Source: Palaemon carinicauda (taxonomy: Eukaryota; Arthropoda; Malacostraca; Decapoda; Palaemonidae). From it: a stretch of DNA of 64,000 nt. Where the stretch lies: positions 44,261,895-44,325,894 of the forward strand of contig NC_090751.1 of the NCBI RefSeq assembly GCF_036898095.1. The letters are read 5' to 3'. Under the pieces are notes generated by a model that saw only the letters and a list, made by a program, of their open reading frames with translations, made no database searches and was not told the DNA's origin. Position 1 is the stretch's first letter, and the number at the start of each line of letters is the position of its first letter. Shown piece by piece: positions 44,151 to 60,999 of this stretch. A program made the position numbers and the translations under genes.

Positions 44151-44224
<74 letters not shown>
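44151..44224. repeat. (AT)n microsatellite
   Basis: About 74 bp. The 220 bp on each side are unique, no gene seen. Confidence 0.97.
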
Positions 44225-44228
<4 letters not shown>

Positions 44229-44470
44229 TATAGTAGCCTGTTAAAACTTGCTACTTGTTTTATACTGTTTGACTTTTGTGTCATTCTTGCTCTCCACTGT
44301 CTGTATAAAAGTTCCTTGTCATGTTGGATAAACCTTACATGGATTCATCACGACTCTCTGTTAACACTTTACAACCACTTTGCTCAGTTGGAATGAACAT
44401 TATGTACCTTTTTCTACTTCGTTTGGTTATTTAGTGTATAGGACCCCCGTAGAGTTAAACTTATTTCACT

Positions 44471-44723
44471 ATTATTATTATTATTATATTATTATTAATT
44501 GCTAAGCTACAACCCTAGTAGGAAAAGCAGGATGCTATAAGCCTAGGGGCCCCAACAGGGTAAAGAGCCCAGTGAGGAAAGGAAACAAGAAAAAATAAAA
44601 TATTTTAAGAATAGTAACAACATTAAAATAAATATTTCCTGTTTAGACTATAAAAACTTAAATTAAACAAGAGGAAGAGAAACTAGATAGAAAAGTGTGG
44701 CCGAGTGTACCCTCAGGCAAGAG
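44471..44723 (-). mobile_element. (AAT)-tailed retroposon-like repeat, short copy
   Basis: On the minus strand it starts at CTTGCCTGAGGGTACACTCG (downwards from about 44723) and ends AACCCTAGTAGG-complement wording with an interrupted ATT/AAT tail at 44471-44497. Truncated at the 5' side much more than the 37.6-kb copy; the breakpoint lies just after CAAGAG. Confidence 0.75.
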
Positions 44724-45113
44724 TCTTGATATCACTCTTGGATTTTGAGATTCTACGGAAAAGTTCATTTCTCCTAACTCGTAACCGGTGGCTAGCTCTT
44801 TCTTACTTATCCATCAGAGTACATTACTTGATATTATAGGGATAAAAAAAAAGGGGGGGGGGGGGTGGAAGCTGCATTTCCACCCTTCTCCATTTGAAAT
44901 GGTCATTCGCCTTTCATTATTTTACTCGACCATGGTTTTGATTAAAGTTATGACAGCTTTAATCTACTCTTCTGACGCCCGCTCTTTTCTCATTTCACCT
45001 TCGGTTTTTTGGAGGTTAATTGAATGATGATCCCAAATTAAGCGATGTTCATTGCACCAAGTTTCTCTGTTGTGTTACTTTACGTTTCAATATTTAGTTT
45101 TCATCTTTGAATT

Positions 45114-45116
<3 letters not shown>
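44724..45116. other. Unique sequence with an A9-G13 homopolymer pair
   Basis: A run of about nine A directly followed by about thirteen G lies at 44847-44868. No gene seen. Confidence 0.5.
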
Positions 45117-45592
<476 letters not shown>

Positions 45593-46288
45593 CAGTTACT
45601 GTATTCTGCTTGCATAAATGTAGGGCATTTCATTGAATTCCGACCACAGAATAACGTCTTGCTCTCCCTTTGGGTAGCGTCACTCATCAAAACAGAGATT
45701 GAATGTTTTTTTTTTTTTTTTCAGTTTTAGCATTGAACCACATGGGGATTCGCAAAGTAAATCTTATGTTTACAGCAAAGACATCTAATAGTTTTTTCCC
45801 TCAACTAATGAAGTAGTTGTGAAATATGAATATCAGAGATAGTTTAACTATGCTAAACGTTTGGAAGCTCGGTCAAAAGCGGAAGTAACTATGATGTTTT
45901 TTAGGTGAATATTTAAGGTTTTCGCAAACTTTGTTCTTAACTCTCTTTTCATGTTTTTCACATAACCTATTGCTGCTTTATTTCCATTGTTATGTGGAGT
46001 AAGCCAAAAAACAGTTAGTTCGTCAAGGAAGCTTCGTGAGAAAAAGGGAAACTTAAATTATGAGTAGAAAATTAAAGCAATATCAAGAATAAAACACCAG
46101 TCACTACAGATAAGTAAACATAAGCGAATTCATTCATAGAGAAAAGCAGGTATTGCGTTGCGAAGTAGATGGATGTTAATACTTCGAGCTGAAAGATCTT
46201 TTGGATTTATGAGGAAATTGTTTATTGTATTTTCAAACTCATTCTGTGTAATATGATTTTTACTGATGTACTTTGTTTTTATTTTCAG
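45593..46288. other. Unique sequence, no gene seen
   Basis: Contains a T run near 45706-45721. It ends in a pyrimidine-rich tract with a possible branch site (TACTGAT, 46261) and acceptor AG at 46287. Confidence 0.45.
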
Positions 46289-46343
46289 GTATGTGTACCA
46301 GAAACCCACATAGGGTGTCAGGATAGAGAAGGCCGATACAGTA
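46289..46343 (+). CDS. Candidate 55-bp internal coding exon (function unknown)
   Basis: A good acceptor (TTGTTTTTATTTTCAG) precedes and a consensus-like donor (GTGAGT at 46344) follows. Only one of three frames is open across it: VCVPETHIGCQDREGRYS. The other two hit stops. Two Cys eight residues apart could belong to a small disulphide-rich domain, but I recognise no family. If real, the window is part of a plus-strand gene with very long introns. No other exon of such a gene was identified. Confidence 0.3.
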
Positions 46344-47911
46344 GTGAGTGATTTAAAACTGCATCACTTTGATTATTTTCTGTATATGTAATCCAATTTT
46401 TTCTGTGTTTATGTTAACTTGAATTCCTTGTCGTTAATAGCATGTAAATCTAGTCTCTTATATTACCTGTAATGTGATTTTAAAGAAATCTTTCATATTA
46501 TCATGGTGTATAATATGAATAGTTTTTAAATCTATTTCATGGCCTGGTAAGGATTTTAGGGTTTCGATGTATATTGATGAATTTATTTCTTACAGTTTGC
46601 ACTGTAAGATTTTTTATTTTAATTCCATTTATGTGTTTTTAATTATGAACAGTATTGCTGATGGCAGATTTGTGTAAAACGTTTTACTTCTGTCATAAAC
46701 GGATTTTGTGTGTGTGTGTAGAGAATGCCTCTGTAAATACCTTTCTTCTGAATAAGATAAAGCCTTAATTCACTTTAGTACAGTTTGAGATGACGCGATG
46801 TATTGTACATTCGTCGAATACATGATTCATTTGCCGCCTTTTATTACATAAATTCAGTTGGACACAAAATGGACGGGAAGAAATCTCCCCAAATCCTCAG
46901 TAAAGATTTTGATATAGATCATGACAGGTACATCGTAATCCATTTGTATACTTGTTCACTTCACAGCATCATGCAATCTCGATAAGCGTCCGTGATATAT
47001 GCAACATTTTACATTATTGATAGCATGCTAGTGCAGCTTAATGTGCTACAAAATGGGGCGTTTCCCCGGTTTCATCAATCATTGGGCGAGCACAAACAAT
47101 TCCACCGTATGGCTCGCTGAAACTGGCAAAAATCGACTTTAGTCCTTAATCGGGAGTATGATAAGGTTCGTTATTTGATGTCTATTGATATGTTCACGGG
47201 TTTTTTCTCCCGTGGGAGTCGCTGGTGCTTTAATTAATCTTGATAGGCTTTTGATTGCATTTTGAAACCCAGTGAGCGTTAATCGGATTAAAGCCTATTT
47301 TATAGGATGGAGAGTGAATGCATTCAAGTCTTCTAGATTTTGTGGACACTTCCCTTGTCGGAAAGCCGCTGCAGGGAAGAGACATGCCTCTGCTTTATGA
47401 AATTTGTGTCATAAGATCGTTTGTTTATGCTTCTAGACGCGTATTTTAGGAAAAATGTCATAATTGTTAGTATTTGTTTTAGACCCAATCTCAATGGATC
47501 ACTGTGTGGGCTAGGCCTCCTGGAAGTAGGTGTATTTTAGACCTTTTTATTATGTTATTCAAAATTAATTCACTGCATTCATTTGTATCAATCGAGTTGA
47601 TGTACATGATTCCATACAAGAAAATATAGTTTTTCTCAACGTTATATACATTTTTTGTAACAATGTTTTGTCATAGTTGCAGTTTGGGATATTGGACAAG
47701 TTGGGCTTGTTTTGTAAGAATAGGACTAAATTCAGACCTTTAGATATTATTCTGTTAGGCAGGAAAAGATCTTCAGTTTATATATCGTGTCAAGACTGTG
47801 CTATACTAAAATCCAAAAATTAGAAGGAAATGTTTGAAAATGTGATCATATGCAAGTGATCTATCTTTTAGGTAAACGTAAGGACAAAGAAAACTATAAC
47901 AGGTGACTAAG
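46344..47911. other. Unique sequence, possible conserved non-coding stretch at 47050-47310
   Basis: The 47050-47310 part is GC-balanced and rich in TTAATTAAT/GATTAAAG-like homeodomain words, but has no open frame. Conservation cannot be tested here. Confidence 0.3.

Positions 47912-47978
<67 letters not shown>
47912..47978. repeat. (CT)n microsatellite
   Basis: 67 bp CT. Confidence 0.97.
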
Positions 47979-47980
<2 letters not shown>

Positions 47981-49024
47981 ATATGAACTCATTCATGAAC
48001 TTCTGTAGAGGAGACGCGTGTCTTGAAGCTTTCAAGGATTATGATTAGTTTGCTTTGTTACCCTTTTCCCCCCTTTCCTGGCAAGAACCACATTCCTTTG
48101 CTTCATGATATGTCTTATGTTTAATCGAGTGCATTTCATTGGTGTTCCTTCGTTTACGAGCAGAAAGTCTGTTAATGTTTCTCAACACTATGATAAGACC
48201 TGATCCAGCTCAGATTGTATCTTGAAAATGTGAATATAACTGGGGGTTTCAAAAGGGTTTTATTATCATTTAGTCTAAATTTTAACATTTCCTCATAGTT
48301 CTTTGGTTAATAGGTTAGCGTTACAAATTTGCATACAGGGGTATTGTATTCATCTCGCTTCTGTTCGTTTATGTATTACTGATTTTAGTTTAGATTTAGA
48401 TTTATCGTATCCTGTAGTCTACATTTCTTTATAAACGATAGTTTACTATAAGAGTCACGGCTTGTTATCTGTTCAAGTTTCAAACCTTGGAGTATTGTCA
48501 TTTATCATTAGCCTAGAAATAGCAAATCTAATTTTATCGCTTTTATTCGGACGCCGGGTAACTGTGGGTTTGCTACACCATGGAATTTGAAATTGGCTTC
48601 ACTTCACATATTCCATATTCTGGTCGCTTTGCATGTTCATACGGTTCACAGCATTTGTGATCTCTCGTAATATTAATTTTAACGAAACGTAGTTTTTCAT
48701 TCCTTTTCTTTCCAATCTTCTAAGTCGTCTTATATCTCGCATCTTGCATTTTCCCCTAATTCTTATGCATTTTTTTTCTGGTTATTTCAAAATAAATATT
48801 GAAGTGTTTGAATTATTAAATCCATCGGGAGCTTTCTTTCTTATTGCTTCAAAATACATTAGCGTACAGTATGTATATTTTACGTTGATTTTACATTAGT
48901 GAAAGGTTTTAAAACATATTTTTGAGAGGCATATTTGAAAACAAAAATCCGCCTTATCTAACAGATTTTTATATTTGTAATCAATATTTTGTTACAGTGG
49001 CTTTAGGATTATGAAACTTCATCA

Positions 49025-49025
<1 letters not shown>
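47979..49025. other. Unique sequence, no gene seen
   Basis: About 1 kb AT-rich, nothing recognisable. Confidence 0.5.

Positions 49026-49105
<80 letters not shown>
49026..49105. repeat. (CT)n microsatellite
   Basis: About 80 bp CT. Confidence 0.97.
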
Positions 49106-49107
<2 letters not shown>

Positions 49108-49176
49108 GTGATAATGATACGGTACTCTTGTCTTCTGAAAATGTATTTTTACAATGAGCAGTAGTTGATGAATACA

Positions 49177-50372
<1,196 letters not shown>

Positions 50373-50793
50373 GAGATTCAAATTTAGGTAATTTTCCTTT
50401 TTTGACAGTGTGGCTAAAGATTCCTTTAACTTACGAATTGTCAGCAATTATTTCAAGATAAAGCTGCTATTTTCTATCTGCATTTCCACTCTGAAGATAA
50501 CTGATTGCAGGGTCTATAATTACTGTTTGCATCAACAGAAGTTTAGTTTATTTTTCTGGAACAAACCAAAGCATTTACTAAGCATTGGAATTAACTTGAA
50601 ATGTCCTTGGGCAATTATCATTTACTTAGCTTCATATGGATTCATGTTGATGCGCATTTTTCAGAGTGTATTGTGTACAGAATGTGAGATAATACCGAGT
50701 GACAATTGGAAAAAACAACAACACGTGAGGTGCAGGAAGTAGCAGGATGGGACGAGGTGTGAAAATCGATCGGAGGATAAATCTATTATGACT

Positions 50794-50797
<4 letters not shown>
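50373..50797. other. Unique sequence, no gene supported
   Basis: A 110-codon plus frame (50410-50742) is open, but I see no motif and its composition is generic. Confidence 0.35.

Positions 50798-50853
<56 letters not shown>
50798..50853. repeat. (AG)n microsatellite
   Basis: About 56 bp AG. Confidence 0.97.
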
Positions 50854-50854
<1 letters not shown>

Positions 50855-51762
50855 GGGGATGGAGCGGAGTTTATGTAATGTTCTTTTGTTTTCTTTGCAG
50901 CAAAATATAACTAATTCACATCATTTTCATATTAAAACACATCATAGAAAATTTTATTGGATTCTTCCCCATTTCCATTCACTATTTTTGTTTTCGCTCT
51001 AATTCATTATTGTAAAACTAAGCTTGATTAATTATTTTCATCATCCTAGAAGGACAGTGGGCTCAGTCAGTATATTTTGACATTGTCATAATGTGTTTTA
51101 TGACGTGTGCGAATAGTATTTTTTCCCAATTTAATACTCAGTAATGATATAGATGGGAAACTAGGCATAGAAGTTATAATCTGTTCTCATGTTTTTATAA
51201 TGTCACTTGAATTTTACATTAGGGTAATGCATCGTTGGATAGATTCATTGTAATTCACCAGGATCCTGTAAAATATAACTACAAGAACTGAAGTGATTAT
51301 ATCGTAGTAGCGAAACGTCTTTCCTGGTGTATGATGCTATTCTCTCTTTTACGCAGTACATTTAAATTTCAAAGATTTCTCTTCCAATTTCATCTAAAGA
51401 GACGCTCATCAGACGTCAGTTGGACAAGCTCAAACAATTTTACCGAACGTTTTATATGTGAATGGTAGTCATAGACAAATACCAAGTTTTGTAGCTAATC
51501 TGGAATTTTACGCGACACGGATGAGAATATTTAGATCGGTTACAATTTTACACTTTTTGGATAAAACCCATTGAAAGATGTGTGTAAAAGAGAAATTAAT
51601 AATGATACATAACAACGCAGATTAATAGAATATTCACCCACCAACTCTCTGCCGACGATGGCGGTTATGAAATCATTTTCAACAGGAAATTTACCCTAAA
51701 CAACAAATAAGTCCTTAAAGAGTTGGATTTAATGGAACTGGTTAAGAGGCCTAACCAGGTTG
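50854..51762. other. Unique sequence, no gene seen
   Basis: About 900 bp AT-rich without recognisable content. Confidence 0.5.
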
Positions 51763-51850
51763 AAACAAGTCAAGGGATTAGTGAGGCTCATGTGGAGGCT
51801 TATAACGGCCTAAGGACGAGATCAGTGGCAAGAAAGTGTTTAAACATGTC
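51763..51850 (+). repeat. Left arm of a wide inverted repeat
   Basis: About 88 bp beginning AAACAAGTCAAGGGATTAGT. Matches the reverse complement of 52873-52962 with about four differences; about 1.0 kb separates the arms. Confidence 0.88.
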
Positions 51851-52002
51851 ACTGGAGTGAAAATCATATCAGGGTTAATTTGAATATGATCACAGTATCT
51901 ATCGTAAGCTAAGAATAACACTTGTAAAAGGCTGAACTCTTAAAACATTTCATAAAACGAGTTAAAGAATTTTTAATTGAACGTTTATTAATGGCCACTG
52001 TG

Positions 52003-52059
<57 letters not shown>

Positions 52060-52872
52060 GTGATATTGACTTATCATAGTAAAGATATTAATGATCTGGC
52101 TTTCCTCTGTTCATAAAGAGGTGTGTGTAAACTCAATAGTTGTTACTTGTAATCATCTTGTGAATGCCGCCTGCCGATTTAGATTTTCCCATTCACGGAG
52201 TATTGTCATATTTCGGATATATTGGCCTTGTTATGAATGGTAAGGTTTGTAAACACATAGGAAATGGGAACCGTTTTATCAATTCTTCAAACCAATCACT
52301 ACCTGGAATTTTGCTGTCTTCTTCCGTCTTTGTCTTTCTTTGAGATATTTAACCTGTCTTTAACAAAATAAGCTTTCCTTCTGAGAGCTGATGTCACGTG
52401 GCTCTGAAATTTCTTGCAGTGGATGAACTTGATTTAGGTAGCCTTGCCAATTCCTTATACATATTCACTAGACGGCCCCAGAGAAAAAAAAAATCTGCTA
52501 CCTCACTTTTATTAACTTTTATTAACTCGGATGACCCCTCGGGTAAACTTTCACCGCATTAATCACTTTCTACAAACATATAGTGTTGTAAATTTCTTAG
52601 TAACAGCTTCATATATTCATACACACATACACACATGCAAGCGTACAGAGACGTTTATTATTTTGTATAGAATGTATGCAGACTAAGTGAAAGAACGGGT
52701 GGAATCACGTGTAGCTAGAGATGATTCAGTGACGTCACGCAGAACCTAGAATTACTCACGGTTAAATATTACCGCAATACATTTCTAGCTATAGGACGCT
52801 ATTACTTGGTTTAATAGTTCAATTAGTTCAATATTAAGTAGTTATAATATGATAAAATTAATTTCAGTCCCA
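51851..52872. other. Spacer between the inverted arms, with (ATT)n at 52004-52055
   Basis: Unique AT-rich DNA, no transposase-like frame. Contains a perfect TGACGTCA at 52730-52737. Confidence 0.5.
52730..52737. promoter_or_regulatory. Perfect CRE palindrome TGACGTCA
   Basis: Exact consensus of the CREB/ATF binding site, in the context CAGTGACGTCACGC. Function not shown. Confidence 0.2.
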
Positions 52873-52962
52873 TGACTTGTTTAAACACTTTCATGCCACT
52901 GATCTCGTCCTTGGGCCGTTATAAGCCTCCACGTGAGCCTCACTAATCCCTTGACTTGTTTT
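52873..52962 (-). repeat. Right arm of the wide inverted repeat
   Basis: Reverse complement of 51763-51850. Similarity fades within about 20 bp on the inner side and stops abruptly on the outer side. Confidence 0.88.
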
Positions 52963-53149
52963 AATCTTACTTTTATCATGGAATTTAGATTTCTTTTTAA
53001 AGTTTAGCATGCTTATCATGAAGTGAATTCTATAATTTACCAAAAAAAAAAAAGAATGCATTAATTAATCAGGAAATAGGAATTGATACCTCTTTGAGTA
53101 TATTGATAAATTTATCAACACAAGCAACTGCAGCTTTCAATTCTGAACC
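52963..53149. other. Unique sequence
   Basis: AT-rich with an A run near 53042-53052. Nothing recognised. Confidence 0.5.
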
Positions 53150-53248
53150 ATGAAAAACTAGGTTGAACCTATGCACCTATATGCTATAAGCCTACTTATT
53201 ATTTTTTATAACAATGGGCCTAATAGCATATATTAGAGTTAACAAACA

Positions 53249-53328
<80 letters not shown>

Positions 53329-53474
53329 AATCATGTATTAAATTTTCCTTGTCCCATAAAGTAATCTAGGCTAGACCTATGCATCTATATGCTATAAAAT
53401 TAAGTATTTTAGTTTATAGCAATGGACCTAATAGTAACAAAGAGTTAACAAACAATATGATAGTTGAAAATAGG

Positions 53475-53537
<63 letters not shown>

Positions 53538-53670
53538 CATGTCATAAATTTTCCTTGTCACGAAAAGAAATCAAGGTTAGATCTATGTGTCGATATGCTG
53601 TAAGCCTAGGTATTTTATTTTATAGCAATGGGCCAAATAGCAACCAAGTAACGAGAGAGTTAACAGTAAG
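53150..53670 (+). repeat. Threefold diverged tandem repeat with embedded (AG)n
   Basis: Units begin near 53150, 53325 and 53536. Each carries wording like ATATGCTATAAGCCTA, then TATAGCAATGGGCC, then GAGTTAACAAACAATATGA. The first two continue into AG arrays (53252-53324, 53478-53535). The third has the core but no AG array. Units differ by many substitutions, so the triplication is old. Confidence 0.88.
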
Positions 53671-53891
53671 TTTAAGGAAAATCACTTTCATGAAAATTAT
53701 ATCAATCATCAAGCAAAAGTGTTGTATAGATATATACTTATAAGATAAAATAACTATACAAAAAGCAGGTATATAAAGATCTGAATTGTGAGCTTTATAA
53801 ACACGCCTTATAAATAGATTAATCAATTTTTTTTGTAATCAAAGTCACCTGATAATAAACCAAACCATTCCAATTTGAGAAGTATTGAATT

Positions 53892-53894
<3 letters not shown>
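53671..53894. other. Unique sequence
   Basis: AT-rich, no gene seen. Confidence 0.5.

Positions 53895-53954
<60 letters not shown>
53895..53954. repeat. (CT)n microsatellite
   Basis: About 60 bp CT. Confidence 0.97.
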
Positions 53955-53958
<4 letters not shown>

Positions 53959-54399
53959 TTTCAATTCCAAAATAGGCTAATCTAACTACAATAGCCTTCT
54001 ATTGATAAAGCAAATAAACAATATATAGCTGTAGTTATATTCTTATTATGTATGCATTGAGTAGGCACAGCAGTATCATTCAATCTGCGTGCATTTTAGT
54101 GGATGGAAATTTAAAAGTACTGTATATGTCCAAGGGTTTCTATAAAATCACCAGGGATGTAATGAATGAAACATATTCTTGCATTTTTCACGTTGAAATA
54201 ATGTTTTGCGAAGAGATGGATCCTTTGGAAATGTGTGAAATTAAATGCCTTTTTCTTGGCGATGGCGATCACGATTATTGCACTCACACACATCACAAAA
54301 CACCATCTCCGTTGTCTTTTATCAACTGTTGAAAATATTGAAAGATCGACGAATTCCCTCCAAAACAATGGGAGTCTTGCCACTTAGATGGGTTCCGAG

Positions 54400-54407
54400 T
54401 GACGTCA
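54400..54407. promoter_or_regulatory. Perfect CRE palindrome TGACGTCA
   Basis: Second exact CREB/ATF consensus, 1.7 kb from the first, in the context GAGTGACGTCACTA. Function not shown. Confidence 0.2.
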
Positions 54408-54765
54408 CTACACAGGAAAGCACAAAACTCGTTCTCCCATGAACTCGTCTTGCACTCCTTCCACTTTGGTATGCGGATATGTTAATGTAAATGATTTAAG
54501 GATACGTGTGTTATGTATGAGTACGTTTGATTATTCGCGTATCTAATTTTTCACTTGCTTTAATTGCTGATTTTAATTGTTGGCATTTTGAAAATAGATA
54601 ATTGGACGAAATCAATTTTTCCATTGGGTTTTCATTTTGGAGGCAATGCATTATTTACGTCCTTTCATGTCACACCATTTTTACTATTGCATCACCCCCA
54701 CCATCGTTTATAATTACTTATTTCCTGGATCCGTTTACCTGTTATCCCCTCCGTCTAATGAGATT

Positions 54766-54790
54766 ATTTGCATTAATATGAGATGCAAAA
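54766..54790. promoter_or_regulatory. Two opposed POU octamer-like motifs
   Basis: ATTTGCAT (54766-54773) and ATGCAAAA (54783-54790) lie 10 bp apart in opposite orientation, followed by GGCTAATTGG, a homeodomain-type word. Such clusters occur in developmental enhancers, but short motifs also arise by chance in AT-rich DNA. Confidence 0.2.
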
Positions 54791-55014
54791 AAGGCTAATT
54801 GGATTTTCTGACCATTGCATTTATTTCAAGGTAAGTGATTTCCTTCCATTAGTCCTGGCCATTCTCTATAATTAAAGATAAAATATGAGAGTGCACATCT
54901 TTCCATAATTTATGGGTGCAGTGGCGAATAGTGCCCTATAATTATAGGTTCCATAGATCATTATTGGGGTGAGGATTCCAATAGAGAATTTCTCATAATA
55001 AGTTATACACGAAG

Positions 55015-55756
<742 letters not shown>

Positions 55757-56316
55757 TACATGCTTAATATTTCTATTCATATTTTGTACTTACATCAGCA
55801 CATGAATGTAAACATACGTGGAACTATTCTGTACAAAGAATTAAAAGAGAATTAGTAGGTACAGTTGGACACAGGAGTCCCTAGTACACTTTGCTCCGAA
55901 GAAGCGGCGAGTAACCAAACAGATAGTATAGGGAGAGATGTCAGGGGTGGTGGGGGCTAAACACAGGAACTCGCCGTGTAGTAAGGGTGTGGCTGGGTGC
56001 ACTACTTCAGAGCAAGGTGGATCACGAATTCCTGCGCTCATCGGTACTTCGCCAAAATTTATAACAAGCCCTTACCTAAACAAATTTTGGCATAAGACGT
56101 AACACACAGATATACATAAACTTTAGAGGCATAATGCTGTCAAGAGTCCTACCATAATCATAATGGTTTCAAACTAAAATTATGACTGGAGGCCACGAAA
56201 AATATCTTAGTAACATTACATGAAATCTATATTAAAAATTTTCAGATTGATTACGTTTTACACAATTTACAAGGGGATATTAATAAGTGATTCATTTTTA
56301 ACTACAGAGTGATGAT
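55757..56316. other. Unique sequence, GC-balanced at 55860-56060
   Basis: A 66-codon minus frame (55841-56041) has no motif. It may be an unrecognised repeat. Confidence 0.35.
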
Positions 56317-56605
56317 TTAACCCTCAACTTTAAAGCTCACATCACGATACTTATCAGAGCCATAAACACAAAGGGAATATATTAGCTTGCAATAACCGCG
56401 AGGTTCATTTCGATGATCCAACAGATCAGAATCGGATATTAGCATGAAATCAATCATGGATGGACTACATATGGTATTAACGTCCCCAATACCGCGCCAC
56501 CTCGCCAAAGGTCGGCATAGTTTGAGATTATTCCTTGACATTACGGCGTTTTTATTTTTTAAATTTTCGTAAAGGAACTTACTCCGGTCATTATGAAAAA
56601 GTTAA
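56317..56605 (-). CDS. Hypothetical minus-strand frame, about 96 open codons
   Basis: Open from just after a stop at about 56606 to the stop at 56317, with the first Met at 56541. The translation includes CRPLARWRGIGDV, then SPSMIDFMLISDSDLLDHRN and SDKYRDVSFKVEG. Composition is balanced and not a simple repeat, which makes it stand out from its neighbours. DSDLLDHRN faintly recalls the last motif of LINE endonucleases, but other motifs are lacking, so I do not assign it. It may be an exon, an element fragment or chance. Confidence 0.22.
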
Positions 56606-58028
56606 CCAGCCTCTAAAAAAGTTATTATTCTCCCATTATACAGGGATTTTTACTGTTGACAATCCCATAAAAGATAACGAGGAGCTGCAGCGGTGTAAAC
56701 GACATCTAAACCCCTCATCCTTGGGCCTTGACTCAAGACTTGAACCAAGCCATTCATAAGTTTATTGAATTAGATATCGCGTAACTTATGGATATCCTTT
56801 GTAAATATCCAAGGTATGTCCACTTAGCAAATTTCCCACTCCTGTATGACAGGTAGTTTTATAGTTTCGGATCCTAAAACCAAACTTGATCGATTGGATA
56901 GGATTGAATTTATGAATTTGCCCCATAGGGCTGGTGAATAACCTCGAAGTTGATGGGATAAAAGAAGTTGGACAGCAAGATGGAGGAAAGAAAGCTGAAA
57001 CAGATTCATACAGTATTACAATGCTTAATAGTAAATGCAGTTTAGGAGCTCAAAAGACGTTACAAAGACCTTTAATAATAATTGCCTATAAATTATAGCG
57101 CACCGAGAGGTGATCTGGAATTGTGAAAATATTTTTTCTGTGGGAAGGAGTTGTTGAATTAGTACACTGCTTTTTTATTTTCCACCAATCTCCCCTTAAC
57201 CTGACCAAATGAAAATATTTTGACCAGCTTTGTAACTAAGAACAGCAAGGGATCAGCAAACTAAAATAAACGCAATCTAACTTGATTACCTAAATATGTT
57301 TGTTTACATACTAAAGTAATTCAATTCAGGAAACCATGAACGGTACTCTATAAAAACTGTACCGTAAATTACGCCGTAAATAATTAGTGCATAGCCTGTC
57401 AATGACTCCAATGGGTTATTTTTTCAATCATGTACCAAATGGTAATAAAATAATAATATAAGTAATCGAAAGGCTCGATATCTAGTAGTTGAATTTTAGT
57501 GCTACGAATTATGAATCTTTCGATTTTATTATTCTTTAGAGTAAAAATAGAGGAAGAATCATATGACGCCCGCAAGAAGAAAAAAAAATAGAAGGGAGAA
57601 GGAAACAGATGAACATTGAAAGAAGCCTTGGACCCGATCTTTCAACGATGGAAGATTCAGGAAAAGAACAAAACGAAATGTACATTTACGGACCAAGAAT
57701 CACTCTCTTTGAGGCCGTAAATTCGCTCATACGAGCGTCCACAGTCTAAAAGGCTGGTTAGCCTTTTCTCAACCGAAACAATTCTACTTACAACTTCAAT
57801 TGCAATAATGCCGTAAACTTTGATGTCCTATTATAATCGAACTTTTTTTCCGGCAATTAAACCCGAATGTCTGAGAATCAATGAAATTTTTCAATTTAGA
57901 CTTCTCATTCCACGATCTGAGTTGAGAAATTAGATTTTGACATTGGGACGTTTGCTACGACTCATTGTCGAGGAAAGAAAAATAGCACAAAATGGCAACA
58001 TGAAATTGAAATTCCTTTGATCCCCTCG

Positions 58029-58029
<1 letters not shown>
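56606..58029. other. Unique sequence, no gene supported
   Basis: A 74-codon plus frame at 56535-56759 overlaps the minus frame above. The 57700-57980 part is balanced in composition and might be conserved non-coding DNA, which cannot be tested here. Confidence 0.35.

Positions 58030-58110
<81 letters not shown>
58030..58110. repeat. (AG)n microsatellite
   Basis: About 80 bp AG. Confidence 0.97.

Positions 58111-59662
<1,552 letters not shown>

Positions 59663-59727
<65 letters not shown>
59663..59727. repeat. (CT)n microsatellite
   Basis: About 64 bp CT. Confidence 0.97.
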
Positions 59728-60994
<1,267 letters not shown>

Positions 60995-60999
60995 TATAT

